A stretch of 64,000 nucleotides of DNA from Nematopogon swammerdamellus (GCA_946902875.1 OX336336.1:3070545-3134544); one strand, 5' to 3'; counted from the stretch's first letter, positions 53,038 to 64,000 are shown. Notes: generated by a model from the sequence alone, not told the origin. Program-made: numbers and translations.

Positions 53038-54720
53038 TATGCAAAATCTAATCTTTGTTTTTATTATTTATCTTAGTTAACTAGCTGTTCCCTCCATGCT
53101 TCGATGTGCCAGAAACCGTCTGTGAAAGCCCCATCTGAATTGATTGAATAGTTCTCGAGCTATAAGCGTACATTATATATAATCTATGACGGCGCGTTGT
53201 GACAGATTTTGCCCTTTCTTGGGATCACCGGTTAGGGTTATATATAATTTTTTATTTTATTATTTATAAAACCACTGAGCAGTGTTGGGTATTCATAGGT
53301 AGGGTAGTCATATTCTAAACGCACGTTTACAATATGAAGAGACAAACATGAGACAAGAGAGTGTTATACAGAAGTGGCGCGGCGGCCATTATCTATGAAG
53401 CCTGTTCATAGATATGGGACGCACGCACGTGCAAGTCAAAATACCAACTGCGTGCAATCGTTTCATTTTGATATACCTATCTTACAACCTTGGCAAGAGC
53501 GCGCGCGCTGTAACGATATGGGATCAAACTGTTTTAATAGAATGTATGTAGGTATGGACCATACCATACATCGGTCGTAGCACAGGTAGGTCAACTCCAT
53601 ACCCTATATTCTAAAAATTAGAATATAGGGTGTTGACCCCCTACATTTTGGTAAACAGTAAGCCGTGAACAATAATGAACGAACACTTAAACTTGTTCTG
53701 TAAAAGATTGGTGTTTATATAATAAATTGTAAATGTGAAAGGGTTCTAGCTACAAGTGTATTGTTTAGAAAAGCTGCCGGTGCGGTGGCGGAAGATAAGC
53801 GACCCTTCTGTCGATAGTCGAGTCGGGATACTGATAACGACATAATGTAGGCGACACGACACGCCACGAGGTTACTTAACGCAACTATAAAGCTTGTCAC
53901 ACACGATGAAATATACCTTAAGATGAAATATTGTCATATATCATATCACCGACGGCTAAAATACGATAACATTTATGAAACATTTATGTATAAATTCTTT
54001 TAAGAAGCTATTGACCGGGTAATGTAAGTATTGATAGATAATGTCCTAGTTTTACTATCTACACGATACCTCTAGTGAACACCAAGGATTAAACAGCAAA
54101 AAAATAATCCAAACATAAACTTATTCTGCGGCAATTTCCATTACCTGGTAAGAACTAATGTATGTTTTGTATCATTTTTCTCTAAATACAATTTTATATT
54201 CTTTAGTGAACTTTCCCATCAAAGAAGTAATTATAAAGTTCATATATTTATTTATTTACTTTTATAACACCGTCAGGTAGAAAGTACATTTTATACATTT
54301 TCACATTATCAATATTAATATTACATACAGCATTTCTTTATTTATTAATAAAATGTTTCATACTATTCACAATAAAAAATTAGCTTCTTCCGTCATTTTA
54401 TGATAATATGCGCCTTGAGACGATTCCATCCCGTTTCACTATAAAGTAAACTTCATCGCACTCTCTTTGTCTCCTGGCTCCCTCTGTCCCAGCTGAATGA
54501 GGATGCAGCTGAGCGCGTGACGTCATTCAATATGGTATGGACGATATCGCTTAGTCGGCCTAGGTGCCACACACACGTATTTATATCGATAAATTTCCAT
54601 ATCGCTTGGTATCTTTCGTTCGATATCGATCGATATCTTATACTGTAAGATCAAAATTCATGGTCAGCGATATTGCGAAATATTCCCTAAGACCGAGCCT
54701 AAGACTTTAAGATACCTACT
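53038..54720. other. Intergenic DNA; short perfect hairpin at 53600-53632
   Basis: ACCCTATATTCTAA/TTAGAATATAGGGT is a perfect stem with almost no loop. Otherwise AT-rich sequence, including ATCGATATCGA words at 54610-54640. No gene is recognised. Confidence 0.4.
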
Positions 54721-54721
54721 T

Positions 54722-55365
54722 ATGTGCTATATTATCTTCATCAAACATACTGAAAATAATGCGAGGAAACTAAACTCCTCAATATTTGCCATACGCAGGA
54801 TTCGGGAACTGTGTGGGTCCTCCACAGCAAAGATAGTATACTTCGCATATTTTCACAGTGTCATGTCTTATGGGTTAATGTTCTGGGGAAATTGTGCTAC
54901 CAGACATAGAATATTCAGACTGCAATAACGTGCTATTCATCCAGTAACGGGTATGAAACCGAGGGAGTCCTGCAGACTGGCCAACTCGGTATTATGACTC
55001 TAGCAGACGAATATATTCGCCAAAACCTCCTATATGCACGTAATAAAATAATATAAATAACACTCCATCAAATGGCGACTTTCATGCCCATAATACCAGA
55101 AATAGAAATAAATATATAAATAATTTTGTATTAATATTAATATTTTAATTTACTCAAAAAAAATTGATTCATTGCTACCTTAAGTATTACTTGATTTCAT
55201 GTTATGTTATTATTGTTTGCTGAATCTGTAACTTATTTAAGAATTTTATGGTTTGTCTTATTGTTATATTTTGTCTTATTTATACCATATTTTGTTTGTT
55301 TGTTTGACTTATCTGAGAGGCACCTTGTGTCCAAAGATGAATAAATAAATCTGAATCTGAATCAT
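54722..55365 (+). mobile_element. LINE 3' end, degenerate
   Basis: The plus frame gives ARKLNSSIFAIRRIRELCGS and AKIVYFAYFHSVMSYGLMFW then GNCATRHRIF, a Jockey/CR1-type thumb region; it then hits a stop. The tail ends GTGTCCAAAGATGAATAAAT; a similar tail lies at 19560-19590. Confidence 0.75.
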
Positions 55366-55737
55366 CGTCTATGACGCGCTTCTATTGACGATAATATACC
55401 TATACTGTTCCGTAATACCAACGAAGTACAGGCGACAGCGACAGCAAATAAATTAAGAATATTGTACCTGCTGGTGAAATCACAGAGTAAGTATTCTATT
55501 GTATTGTATATATTTATTACACTCAAATGAAATATGGGCAAAAGGTAGCACTTAATGTCTCTAGCCATTTTCTTACAGAATACCTTTGGGGTATGATAAC
55601 TGCTAGGGGGGAGTTAAACCAAAGCGTACTAATTTGTAGTGTCCGTGAGGTTACTTAATTACTAATTTGTAGTGACCTCTGTGGGTGAAAATTCCCTCAA
55701 CTTCGATGATATGATAACACTGGAGACTAACCATCGT

Positions 55738-56228
55738 CCACTTGGCTCCCTTGGTAGGATCCATCAATGGATCGAAGTGGACTTTCGAGTGTACTTGAAT
55801 CCCATGTGGAAAGTCCACTTGCATCCCTTAAGTAAATTATTTAGGTTTTCGTACAAGAAGGTTTGATGTCGAAGTTTCTGCTTCTTATTTAGTTCGATCC
55901 ATTGATGGATCCTACCAAGGGCACAGATTACTTAATAGTTACTTCGTAACAGATAAATCACTCCATAGAAAATGTTCCTACCTTCGGGCTTTAATAGCCT
56001 ACTGTTTCACGGCGCCAATCGCTGCGTGCGAAAATGTACCTAAACGATCGAGTGTAAAGTGGTTATTACTTTACAGCTGCGCGCAGTTGCGTGGGCGAGC
56101 GTCTATGTATACTTCGCGCGGCTGACGAATTTCCACTGAAATAGACCGTCGGCGGCCCGCGGGCGGTAGGTATTTAGCGCGCGCAAGTACATAGAGTGCG
56201 TGAGGCCTGCCAAGGGAGCCAAGTGGGC
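55738..56228. repeat. Nested inverted repeats around CCCTTGGTAGGATCC
   Basis: Inner pair: CCCTTGGTAGGATCCATCAA (55748) faces its perfect inverse ending CCTACCAAGGG (55921). Outer pair: CCACTTGGCTCCCTTGGTAG (55738) faces GCCAAGGGAGCCAAGTGG (about 56211-56228). AGTGGACTTTC/GAAAGTCCACT forms a third small stem inside. Confidence 0.75.
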
Positions 56229-56420
56229 GGTGGGCATATGGCACATGCACGAGTATTGTACTCGCGCGCGTCTAAAGAAAAAAAAAACTCATGAATATGT
56301 AAGAGGCGGGAAGATAGCGCGGCTATTACTCGTGCAGTGGCGGACGTGAACGTACTCGCGAGTTCTCAAGCGTGACTGCAGATGGCGTTCGTCGCCCGCA
56401 GCTGACGCAGACTGACAGAT
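56010..56420. other. GC-rich block upstream of the BEL element
   Basis: CpG-dense (GCGCGCAGTTGCGTGGGCGA, GGCGGCCCGCGGGCGG), with GCCACC-free sequence and no reading frame. It could be a 5' region of the minus-strand coiled-coil gene, but there is no direct evidence. Confidence 0.3.
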
Positions 56421-56510
56421 AAACGAATTCTAACTAAATTCTTACAAGCTGTACACAACGATAATACATTTGTACATTGCTGTACTTTCATGAATAATGA
56501 TATAGATAGG

Positions 56511-56515
56511 CCAAA
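56511..56515. repeat. Target-site duplication of the BEL element, left
   Basis: CCAAA directly before the LTR start TGGTAACG. The same five bases lie at 61438-61442. Confidence 0.85.
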
Positions 56516-57084
56516 TGGTAACGCGGCGGTAGGTCGCTGGAATTTTGCCCTTTTTAGGGTTCCGTATTTTTCTAATTATCAAACAAATTTTACCTATATA
56601 GGCTAGCGTTGCAAATTACAGTCGCGGTGAACACCACACCAGGGAAGGAAAGGAACTTGTGCAGGACTCACCCCCTGATGGATATCCTCGGCGTGGCGAA
56701 GAAGCGGGTGGCCACCACGCGAAGAGGTTCGTCTCCAGCAGCAGCCTTGCGAGATGGACGACACTCGCGGCGATGAATCGTGTGCGAGCAGGGTTAGTAT
56801 GGACAACGTAGGGTCCAGCGGCGGCGATTGAAGAATAATTATATATTTTAGTAATTGCGGGTAAAAACTAGAGGTCCGATACCAATTTCGCGCGTGTGCA
56901 GACTCCAAGCGAATCGAGAGCTCACTGACTGCGTTCAGCTGCTCGGCCGCAGCGCGGCGTGACAGCGCGGAGCAGGCAGCGCGGTGCTCATCTCTTCAGG
57001 CGGTGAGGTAGGCATATTGGAGAGACAAGGAAGGGACTAGGTGAAATGTCACCACGACCGATTTGCAACGCATCGGCCCAACCA
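56516..57084 (-). repeat. 3' LTR of the BEL element
   Basis: 569 bp, apparently identical to the 5' LTR. Next to its inner edge the minus strand reads CTGGGGGGCA, a plausible polypurine tract. An open frame of 101 codons is present in both LTRs and is not a gene. Confidence 0.9.
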
Positions 57085-57314
57085 TGCCCCCCAGCTTGAC
57101 AGGACCAAGTCCTTTCAAAAATATAATAAAGAAAAAAAAGCGGAAAAATGTATTGCCTAGAAAATACCTACCAAAGATTGTGCGAGCGTATGTTAAGTAA
57201 TGCGAATAATATAAACCATTTTATCGGTTTAGGTAGCGGATAAACAATAATGCGAATTGACAAGAAAAAAAAATATAAAAATAAAAGTTAGTGGACTGTA
57301 TAATTTGCGAAAAG

Positions 57315-60300
57315 TTATGACAAGACAGTGTGAAAATATTCACCACTGTGCGCTATGCGCCTATCTTTTCCGGACTCAGTCCGGCCATTCACGAACTCAC
57401 GAACGCCGTGACTTCCGGTTAGCAAATACAGTATTAGGTATTTGCAGCGGTGATAATAGTACCTGAATTGATAGGGGAGGAGCCTATCGTTCAGCAAATT
57501 ACCCTTACTCAAGCTACCCTCGACTATCAAGATTCCATTTTCATTAAAGACATTTGACTTTGGAAATGCGGGTGTTACATTATGACTAATAAGTGCGAAT
57601 TTAAATTCGTCAGAATAGAGAAAATTCTGCAGAGCCATTAGAAGAACGACCTTGGCATACTGTAAGTGCAATATTTTAAATTTACTGGACAAATTAATAA
57701 GGTTAAAAATGTAAATTACCGTTCTAACAAGATTTGTGAAAGAGAAGACTCGTGAAGCGAGTGAGAACGGCGGCGGCGGCGGTTCAAATGTATTGGCCGG
57801 CCATTGTTCCACAGACCGGTGGGTGGCGATCGCCTCACCAAGCAACAGCGGCTGCTCGATCAGCTGCGCAGGAGTTAAGCTACTAGACAGGTAATCGGCA
57901 GAGTTTTCATCTCGATGGAAGCAATGGGAATTAACTTTATTTGCGGCGATATTTTGTAGGTATAGGAGCACTAACACGAACCGTCGCCCGAGCGAGATGA
58001 CACCATTAGAAGGTGACTTATACCAATAAATTTTAATTTCATAAAGCGATTTAATTATTAAATTTAGTATTGTTATTGCAGGTGCGGTGTACAAATTCCA
58101 AAGATGGATAATCATGAACAAAGTATTGCGTCGTGCACACTCGCGAGGTTCTACACTGAAGTGTGATGTGAGAGTTCTATAAAAGTCGTCTGACTGAAAT
58201 TCGACTTCCGAGACGCGGTGTGCGGGAGGTCTACTTGTAGACATCGTCTGCGGCGAGTTACGGGGTAACTTCGCTAACTCGAGCCCCCCAGCATGAACTG
58301 ACTGACTAGTATCGATAGCTAGGTACGGACTACAGAGCAAGCTGACCGGTACACGCGGCAACTCATTTAATTTAAGCGGTTCTTTCGTGATTCTAGCAGG
58401 CAATGATGTCGCGCGATGTGGAATGCTGCGTTGCGAAGTAGGCAAACTTGGTTCACTTGCTTCACTAAAATCAATGAAGTTACAATATGTGCGAATAACA
58501 TTACATGTCGTCGTCGGGCCTAGGAGCGCAGGCGCTTCTCCTAGTACTAGATAACCTAATGAGGTCTCTATAGCGATCGGTTCTCCAGGCGCGCGAGCGA
58601 CAGTCTGACTACGTAAGATGCGAGCGAATAAATCTGCACCAAGAATGAGATCGATTTCGGCAGGTTCAAAGTAACCGTAATCACTAAGGGGTAAATCGTG
58701 TAGGTATTCGAGTCGCGAAATATCGACTTTTGCTGAAGGCAATTTATCAGTAATGCGGTTTACGACGAAAGGTTGTACTTTAAACCTTATATTATCGTCC
58801 AAGCGGGAGCGGATAGTCAAGCAGGTGACTCCTTCAATAGGATTGGCTATATCACCTACTCCAGCAACAAATGTATTGTGCGGCGGGTTTAATTTTAAGT
58901 TTAGCCTATCACAACAAGCGGTCGTAATTAAGTCCCTTTGTGACGCGCTGTCGACTAGCGCACGTACGATGTGAATATTGCCAGCGACATCGACTACGTT
59001 GCACAATGCGGTGCCCAATAGAACGCTATTATTGCGTGAAATATTATTAATTGGACATGGTCCTACGGAACACATTACGGATGGTCCTACTACTGTCGCG
59101 GGGTCGGCAGTGCGAGCAGCGGGGAGAGCGGTGCGGAAGGCGGAGGAGGCGGAGGCGGGCGAAACGAAGACGGGCGAAGCGGGGGCGGAGGTAGCGGCGG
59201 AGACGAGCGGAGCGGGCGCGGCGGGCCTGAAGGCGGGGAAGCATGGCGCGCGCGCATCGCCTGAAGCTGAAGCGAGCGGTGCGGGTGAGAGGATGAAAGC
59301 GGGGGCGGGGGCGGCGGTCGCGGCATCAGCGATGCCGGGCGGTCGATACCTACTGTAATTATTCGAATACGAGGGCGGTGAATCGTTACTAGATTCGAAA
59401 TGCAATAATGTATGATGCGAGTGTGAGCACACTCGACATCTCACCTCCGACCTGCATTTGCGCAGTGCGTGCCTACTACTTAGGCAATTCACACATAATT
59501 TATTGGATTTTACGAAGTTATAGCGATCGCGGGCAGACATTGCACTGAACGTGGAGCAATGATATAGCTGTGAATGATCAATTCCTCCACAGGACATACA
59601 TCTATCGTCCGGTATGCTTACAAAAGTCTTGAAAGTATTGCCACTCGTATTTCGGGGCGATGGAGGTCTGACCGCGGGCTGCGCCGCGGGGCGGTAATTA
59701 TTATTACTATTACCACTGGTAGTGCTCGGTTCATTCGCGCGGTGCGGAGGCGGGGAAGGCGGGGAAGGTAGGCAAGGCGGCAGATTTGCGGATGTACCCG
59801 CATACGCTCGTTGTAAAATGCGGGATTGCTCGCGAACAAAGTCAACGAATTTTAATGACGTAGGCATCGCGTTCTCGCCTCGGAGTGACATTTCAAATAG
59901 TTTGACAGTTTCAACACCGAGTTTTTTACTACCAATGTGAATGAAAATGAACTCTTCCAAGCTATCCAGTTTCAATTGTCTCAAGGCGGACACAATGGAT
60001 GAGAATTGATCTACGAAGTTTTCCAAACTATTGGCTGTGGCCTCACCTACACTCGGTAAATTCAGTAGCTGATCTAGATAATTAGCGGCCAGTACGCGTT
60101 TGTCGTTATATTTTCTCACCAATGCGTCCCACAACACTGGATAATTGTCGGCAGTAGGCATAAAGCCTCGACACATGTTCTGAGCTTGACCTGTCAATCT
60201 ACCAACCAAATATTGGATTTTTTCACCATCAGTCAGATCCGCGTTTTCGTGAATGACCGTTCTGAAAGTTTCGAAAAATATAGGCCAATTATGTATGTCT

Positions 60301-60728
60301 CCATCGAACGAACACAACTCTAACCGTGGTAATTTTGGCGCCTGTCGGAATGACAGTTTGCCATCCACCTTATTCGTTTGCGCGGTTTGTCGCGACGACA
60401 TTATTTGGTCGTATTTAAATTGTATTTCGGCGTACAATTCCTCGAAAGCGTTCATGGACTTGTAGCAGGGTTCAGCAGCGTCCGGGTTTGACGCAAGCAG
60501 TTCATTGTATTCGTCCAATGTCGACATAAATTCTTGGCGCATAGTGTTAGTGGTGGCTGCGTTTGCAACAAATATATCCACATTTTGTGGGTTTAAATTT
60601 ACTATTTTGTCAAATATGACTTGTAGGCGCTCGAAGTAGCACTTCATTTTATTTTCAATGCGCTTTAACCTACGCTCGTACAATCTGTTTTCTCGTTCCA
60701 TTTCGAGTCGATCTGCACCGGTGGCCAT
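57315..60728 (-). CDS. BEL/Pao Gag-protease polyprotein with eroded Pol
   Basis: 1137 codons, open throughout. Residues about 1-330 are Gag (DUF1759: LPRLELCSFDGDIHNWPIFF, then LVGRLTGQAQNMCRG). About 375-435 is a zinc-knuckle region (CMSCGGIDH, CVNCLSSRHALRKC, CRVCSHSHHTLLH). After a Pro/Ala-rich linker comes the aspartic protease with VRALVDSASQRDLIT (active-site Asp at about 592) and LILGADLF. Beyond about 790 the usual RT core is absent; eroded RNase H (ENSADYLSSSLTPAQLIE, about 941) and a scrap before the integrase (NENGILIVEGSLSKG, about 1066) remain. The product is thus a Gag-protease with no working polymerase or integrase. Start 141 nt after the 5' LTR. Confidence 0.88.
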   Translation of the reverse strand: MATGADRLEMERENRLYERRLKRIENKMKCYFERLQVIFDKIVNLNPQNVDIFVANAATTNTMRQEFMSTLDEYNELLASNPDAAEPCYKSMNAFEELYAEIQFKYDQIMSSRQTAQTNKVDGKLSFRQAPKLPRLELCSFDGDIHNWPIFFETFRTVIHENADLTDGEKIQYLVGRLTGQAQNMCRGFMPTADNYPVLWDALVRKYNDKRVLAANYLDQLLNLPSVGEATANSLENFVDQFSSIVSALRQLKLDSLEEFIFIHIGSKKLGVETVKLFEMSLRGENAMPTSLKFVDFVREQSRILQRAYAGTSANLPPCLPSPPSPPPHRANEPSTTSGNSNNNYRPAAQPAVRPPSPRNTSGNTFKTFVSIPDDRCMSCGGIDHSQLYHCSTFSAMSARDRYNFVKSNKLCVNCLSSRHALRKCRSEVRCRVCSHSHHTLLHFESSNDSPPSYSNNYSRYRPPGIADAATAAPAPAFILSPAPLASASGDARAPCFPAFRPAAPAPLVSAATSAPASPVFVSPASASSAFRTALPAARTADPATVVGPSVMCSVGPCPINNISRNNSVLLGTALCNVVDVAGNIHIVRALVDSASQRDLITTACCDRLNLKLNPPHNTFVAGVGDIANPIEGVTCLTIRSRLDDNIRFKVQPFVVNRITDKLPSAKVDISRLEYLHDLPLSDYGYFEPAEIDLILGADLFARILRSQTVARAPGEPIAIETSLGYLVLGEAPALLGPTTTCNVIRTYCNFIDFSEASEPSLPTSQRSIPHRATSLPARITKEPLKLNELPRVPVSLLCSPYLAIDTSQSVHAGGLELAKLPRNSPQTMSTSRPPAHRVSEVEFQSDDFYRTLTSHFSVEPRECARRNTLFMIIHLWNLYTAPAITILNLIIKSLYEIKIYWYKSPSNGVISLGRRFVLVLLYLQNIAANKVNSHCFHRDENSADYLSSSLTPAQLIEQPLLLGEAIATHRSVEQWPANTFEPPPPPFSLASRVFSFTNLVRTVIYIFNLINLSSKFKILHLQYAKVVLLMALQNFLYSDEFKFALISHNVTPAFPKSNVFNENGILIVEGSLSKGNLLNDRLLPYQFRYYYHRCKYLILYLLTGSHGVREFVNGRTESGKDRRIAHSGEYFHTVLS

Positions 60729-60868
60729 TTTAATACGCGGGATTTACTACCTACTTATTTTTATTGCGGAATATTTTAATTTATAATGTTTAAATTGAAT
60801 ATAATACACGAAATATAATATTACTACAACGCTAACCAATAGGGATCGCGGGTCGAAGGGCCAACTTA

Positions 60869-61437
60869 TGGTAACGCGGCGGTAGGTCGCTGGAATTTTG
60901 CCCTTTTTAGGGTTCCGTATTTTTCTAATTATCAAACAAATTTTACCTATATAGGCTAGCGTTGCAAATTACAGTCGCGGTGAACACCACACCAGGGAAG
61001 GAAAGGAACTTGTGCAGGACTCACCCCCTGATGGATATCCTCGGCGTGGCGAAGAAGCGGGTGGCCACCACGCGAAGAGGTTCGTCTCCAGCAGCAGCCT
61101 TGCGAGATGGACGACACTCGCGGCGATGAATCGTGTGCGAGCAGGGTTAGTATGGACAACGTAGGGTCCAGCGGCGGCGATTGAAGAATAATTATATATT
61201 TTAGTAATTGCGGGTAAAAACTAGAGGTCCGATACCAATTTCGCGCGTGTGCAGACTCCAAGCGAATCGAGAGCTCACTGACTGCGTTCAGCTGCTCGGC
61301 CGCAGCGCGGCGTGACAGCGCGGAGCAGGCAGCGCGGTGCTCATCTCTTCAGGCGGTGAGGTAGGCATATTGGAGAGACAAGGAAGGGACTAGGTGAAAT
61401 GTCACCACGACCGATTTGCAACGCATCGGCCCAACCA
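60869..61437 (-). repeat. 5' LTR of the BEL element
   Basis: 569 bp, TG...CA. Just downstream on the minus strand lies TTGGCCCTTCGACCCGCGAT, which resembles the complement of a tRNA T-arm/3' end and may be the primer-binding site; the tRNA is not determined. Confidence 0.9.
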
Positions 61438-61473
61438 CCAAATATTGTAAGAAATAATTGAGTCATAAATAAT

Positions 61474-61550
61474 TGGTACACGCCGACCGGATTCGAACCT
61501 CGGACCTTTCGCATGAGAAGCCGATGCCCAAACCACTCGGTCACCCACAG
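61474..61550 (-). mobile_element. tRNA-like head of a family L SINE
   Basis: ACACGCCGACCGGATTCGAA ... CATGAGAAGCCGATGCCCAA ... CACTCGGTCACC, the inverted head without the body. As it is surrounded by no SINE body it could be mistaken for a tRNA gene, but it matches the SINE heads at 3128 and 42060-42166. Confidence 0.65.
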
Positions 61551-62981
61551 CTTAACTACCTACTTATGTACGTCAATGATGTAACTAAAGCACACGAAGA
61601 CAAGACAATGTACCTTAGCTAGATAAGGAAATCGAGAATTGTTAACATTTATCAGACTTACTGCCAAAATTAGATGGTTTCCACAAAAGGAGTCATTATT
61701 AGATTTAATTCAGCTCTTGAAATATCTATGATCGAATATGGACACTAGAAAACGAATAAGGAAATGAGATGCAAATTCGACATAGCGGTGAGCCTTGAAC
61801 AAATAAAATGACGGCGATGCAAATATATTCGCCCACTAACAAAGTCCACGTGAAGTCAAACAGTAAAATGACAACCCACACGTTCCCACGACACGGCCGG
61901 AGAGCAATTCGGAGAATAAAATCGAAAGTTTGCTTACTTTCCTAGCAATGCATTGTGTTCGGTCGCACGCTAAATTATGAAGATAATAATTATTATTGTC
62001 ATAGTTCATAAATCAAAACGGTCGGAGAACACAAACTGAAGGGGGGGGGGGGGGGGGGGGGGGAGTTAGTAACTTTGAGCGAGGAGGGGAGAGGGGGCGG
62101 GCACTCTTGCAAATTCCCCACAGAGCATCAAATGCGCGCGCCCCTCCTAGAGGCGCCCTGAGCGCGATTTCTCTACAACGGCGTTGAAGCCTGTGGGCGT
62201 GGCCTATGACTTACATAAGTGTGTTGTGCGTGTGCATTTGTTTTGTGCGTGCGCCTAACTTGCTCCTCTTTGTGTGTAGTGTCGATAGTAGCACACGCAC
62301 ACACATACGAAGCGCTAGTAGCACTGCGTGTAGTTTTTGGGTTTCAAATATTATCGCTTAGGGAGGGTCACATGAATTTTCACGAATATTCTAAACTACA
62401 TAATAGAATGCCGCGAGTTTACTAATCCTCCGTCAAAAATAAATGTAAACAGTGCTAAATACCAATAACCTTACATTCCACCAAATAATAGGTACCATAT
62501 TTGGTGGAATGTAAGGTTATTGGCGCACATTGGACGTAGACATAGGATATTAAGTGGGTATATAGGAGATAGGACATAGGACGCATAGGATAGACAGACA
62601 GACTGACGGACACACATACGGCTTAGTAATAGGGTCCCGTACGATACGGAACCCTAAAAACTCTATTATGGTATCGGCAAAGAATACTTAATAGGTACTA
62701 TCGTACAGATTGTAATGAATGACAGACAGAGATCAGAATAATTCGCGATCACGTTTTCAAAACATGTAAAACATGTTGGTAAAGTACATCGTTGTGAAAT
62801 TGTGATAACCAAACAAATATTGGAACAGTCTTTTCCGATCTTAGTCATATGACATTTTTTTATTGTCTTGAAACATCCAACTGGAGTTATATAGTATAAG
62901 TAAAGTAAAAACAATCCACCCACACATTTCACGGCTATTTTTAATATTTCTTCAACACTGTGCTGTTCTCAAAGTATAAAT
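61551..62981. other. Intergenic DNA, poly-G run and hairpin
   Basis: 62041-62063 is an unbroken run of 23 G, followed by a G-rich stretch to 62100. 62462-62523 is a stem: CCAATAACCTTACATTCCAC and its inverse. GACAGACAGACTGACGGACA at 62592 marks another repeat end. No gene is recognised. Confidence 0.5.
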
Positions 62982-63233
62982 AACAAGCTGTGCCCGCGGC
63001 TCCGCCCGCTCTCATATTTCACTTCACTGCTAACCTCATAAGCTATTTAGCGTGATAGTAAGTAGCCTATAGTTGATGGGAAGAATCAAGCTATCCGTAG
63101 AATTTTGTTTTATTAAAATCGGTTCAGTGGTTCTCGAGTTATAAGCGGACAAACAGACACTCAGACAGAAAGCAGACGTTGGATTTTATTATAGGTAAGG
63201 AAGGAAGGAAGAAAGGAAGGAAGGAAGGAAGGA
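62982..63233 (+). repeat. CTGTGCCCGCGGCTCCGCCC repeat followed by a GGAA microsatellite
   Basis: 62982-63194 is the third copy of the 50671 unit. It ends straight into (GGAA)n at 63197-63233. Confidence 0.85.
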
Positions 63234-63440
63234 AGTGTTTCTCAAAGCACAAGACTGGCGGCCAAAATGGCTTAATTCACACGCGTTTATGGCAATGTTT
63301 TAAAAGTCTGAACAAGCGCTATAGCTAATGGCTTAGTTATATGGAGTACCTATCTGGCGGCAGCAGCGTCGTGAAAATAAAATGATTGTTTGAATTTATA
63401 ATAACTGCTATAGTTCGTAAAATATAGCTTGAACCTGTGG

Positions 63441-63514
63441 CTTGAACTCTGTGACAGAGTTCAAGCACACAAGACAGATTCGTCGTGTTTTCGATGACAG
63501 ATGTCATCGAAAAC
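63441..63514. repeat. Two adjacent perfect palindromes
   Basis: CTTGAACTCTG/CAGAGTTCAAG (63441-63465) and GTTTTCGATGACA/TGTCATCGAAAAC (63487-63514), 21 bp apart. Confidence 0.75.
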
Positions 63515-63727
63515 ATGAAGTTTGGTATTTTTTACAGTATGCATGCGAGACGATGTCATACTTTATTGATGGTGGCACACGAATACTGAAGTTCGATCTT
63601 GAAAATAGAATAAATCGAACCTTGTTCGATCGTTCTTGATGATGATGACAATCGATTTTGCAATATAATAAATCTTAATATGCAAGTAATATTTTTAAAT
63701 TCTAAAAGTTTATTTTTTGAAGTGAAA

Positions 63728-63932
63728 ACTTCTTTAGCGGCGCTTGGCACTTTTTTAGATGGGTAAAAAATGTTAAACTCGCGTCAGATCTCGCGTCAGA
63801 TACGTAGCCTGATCGAAAAAGCGTAAGATTCGAAACTTCTTTAGCGGCGCTTGGCACTTTTTTTAGATGGGTAAAAAATGTTAAACTCGCGTCAGATCCG
63901 TAGCCTGAGCGAAAAAGCGTAAGATTCGTTGA
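63728..63932 (+). repeat. 107-bp tandem duplication
   Basis: ACTTCTTTAGCGGCGCTTGG starts units at 63728 and 63835. They differ mainly by a 12-base GATCTCGCGTCA insertion in the first. Non-coding. Confidence 0.85.
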
Positions 63933-64000
63933 AATTATGGATGAAAGTTGATTTTTCTGAGAAATAAACTTTTTGATGTAAAATAATTATAATAGTTCTG

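Larger units (their letters stand above)
56516..61437 (-). mobile_element. BEL/Pao LTR retrotransposon, deletion derivative
   Basis: Two LTRs of 569 bp (56516-57084 and 60869-61437), TG...CA ends, and a 5-bp duplication CCAAA on both sides. The coding strand is minus, so the 5' LTR is at the right. It is 4.9 kb, short for BEL/Pao because most of reverse transcriptase and RNase H and the integrase are missing. The LTRs appear identical by eye, so insertion is recent. It probably moved with proteins supplied by a complete relative. Confidence 0.92.

Noticed and set aside
56603..56908. 101-codon frame, identical at 60956-61261
   Set aside because: Both lie inside the LTRs; the duplicate is explained by the LTR pair.
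58978..59358. Plus-strand Ala/Gly/Glu-rich frame of 126 codons
   Set aside because: Antisense to the Pro/Ala linker of the BEL polyprotein; composition is a by-product.

Overview
This is a stretch of insect nuclear genome, most likely from a moth or butterfly. The evidence is spliced genes with GT/AG introns, arthropod-type LINEs, a BEL/Pao LTR retrotransposon, very dense SINE and MITE content, and the recurring GTAGGTACC-type words typical of lepidopteran DNA. The order level is an inference; I could not run a search. There are no operons, CRISPR arrays or intact tRNA/rRNA genes.

Layout. 1-7.3 kb is repeat-rich intergenic DNA with a 134-bp tandem array inside a larger inverted-repeat element. 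7.35-20.75 kb (minus) is a nine-exon SMYD3-like SET/MYND gene whose introns are filled with SINEs, LINE ends and MITEs. 20.8-25.2 kb is intergenic, with a lone THAP-type first exon (minus) and a 5'-truncated LINE. 25.46-27.08 kb (plus) is a three-exon C1orf131/DUF4602-like gene. 28.1-44.2 kb holds four genes of one small-protein family I do not recognise: C (28112-29188, minus), B (33656-34297, minus), D (34774-35175, plus) and A (40575-44181, plus, two exons). They share a W-L-x-L-x3-W-G-x-P-x-D-L motif near the N-terminus. 45.0-48.3 kb (minus) is a 1110-codon exon for a coiled-coil, low-complexity protein. 48.4-56.5 kb and 61.5-64 kb are transposon-rich intergenic DNA. 56516-61437 is a complete BEL/Pao element with 569-bp LTRs and a CCAAA target duplication, but its polyprotein has lost most of reverse transcriptase, RNase H and integrase.

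The main candidate for something new is the four-gene family. Two members (B and D) are divergent and share a 476-bp intergenic promoter region, one (A) has an intron the others lack, and one (C) has grown a 54-residue internal repeat. Other points worth a second look are a SINE family whose head combines tRNA-like pol III boxes with a 5S-rRNA-like core, a four-level transposon nest at 29.6-31.5 kb with target duplications readable for two of its levels, an inverted 68-bp array around a reverse-transcriptase fragment, and an Asn-to-Asp change in the SMYD3-like SET signature.

The genes are not obviously functionally linked. Their order gives no pathway, apart from the tandem origin of the four-gene cluster.
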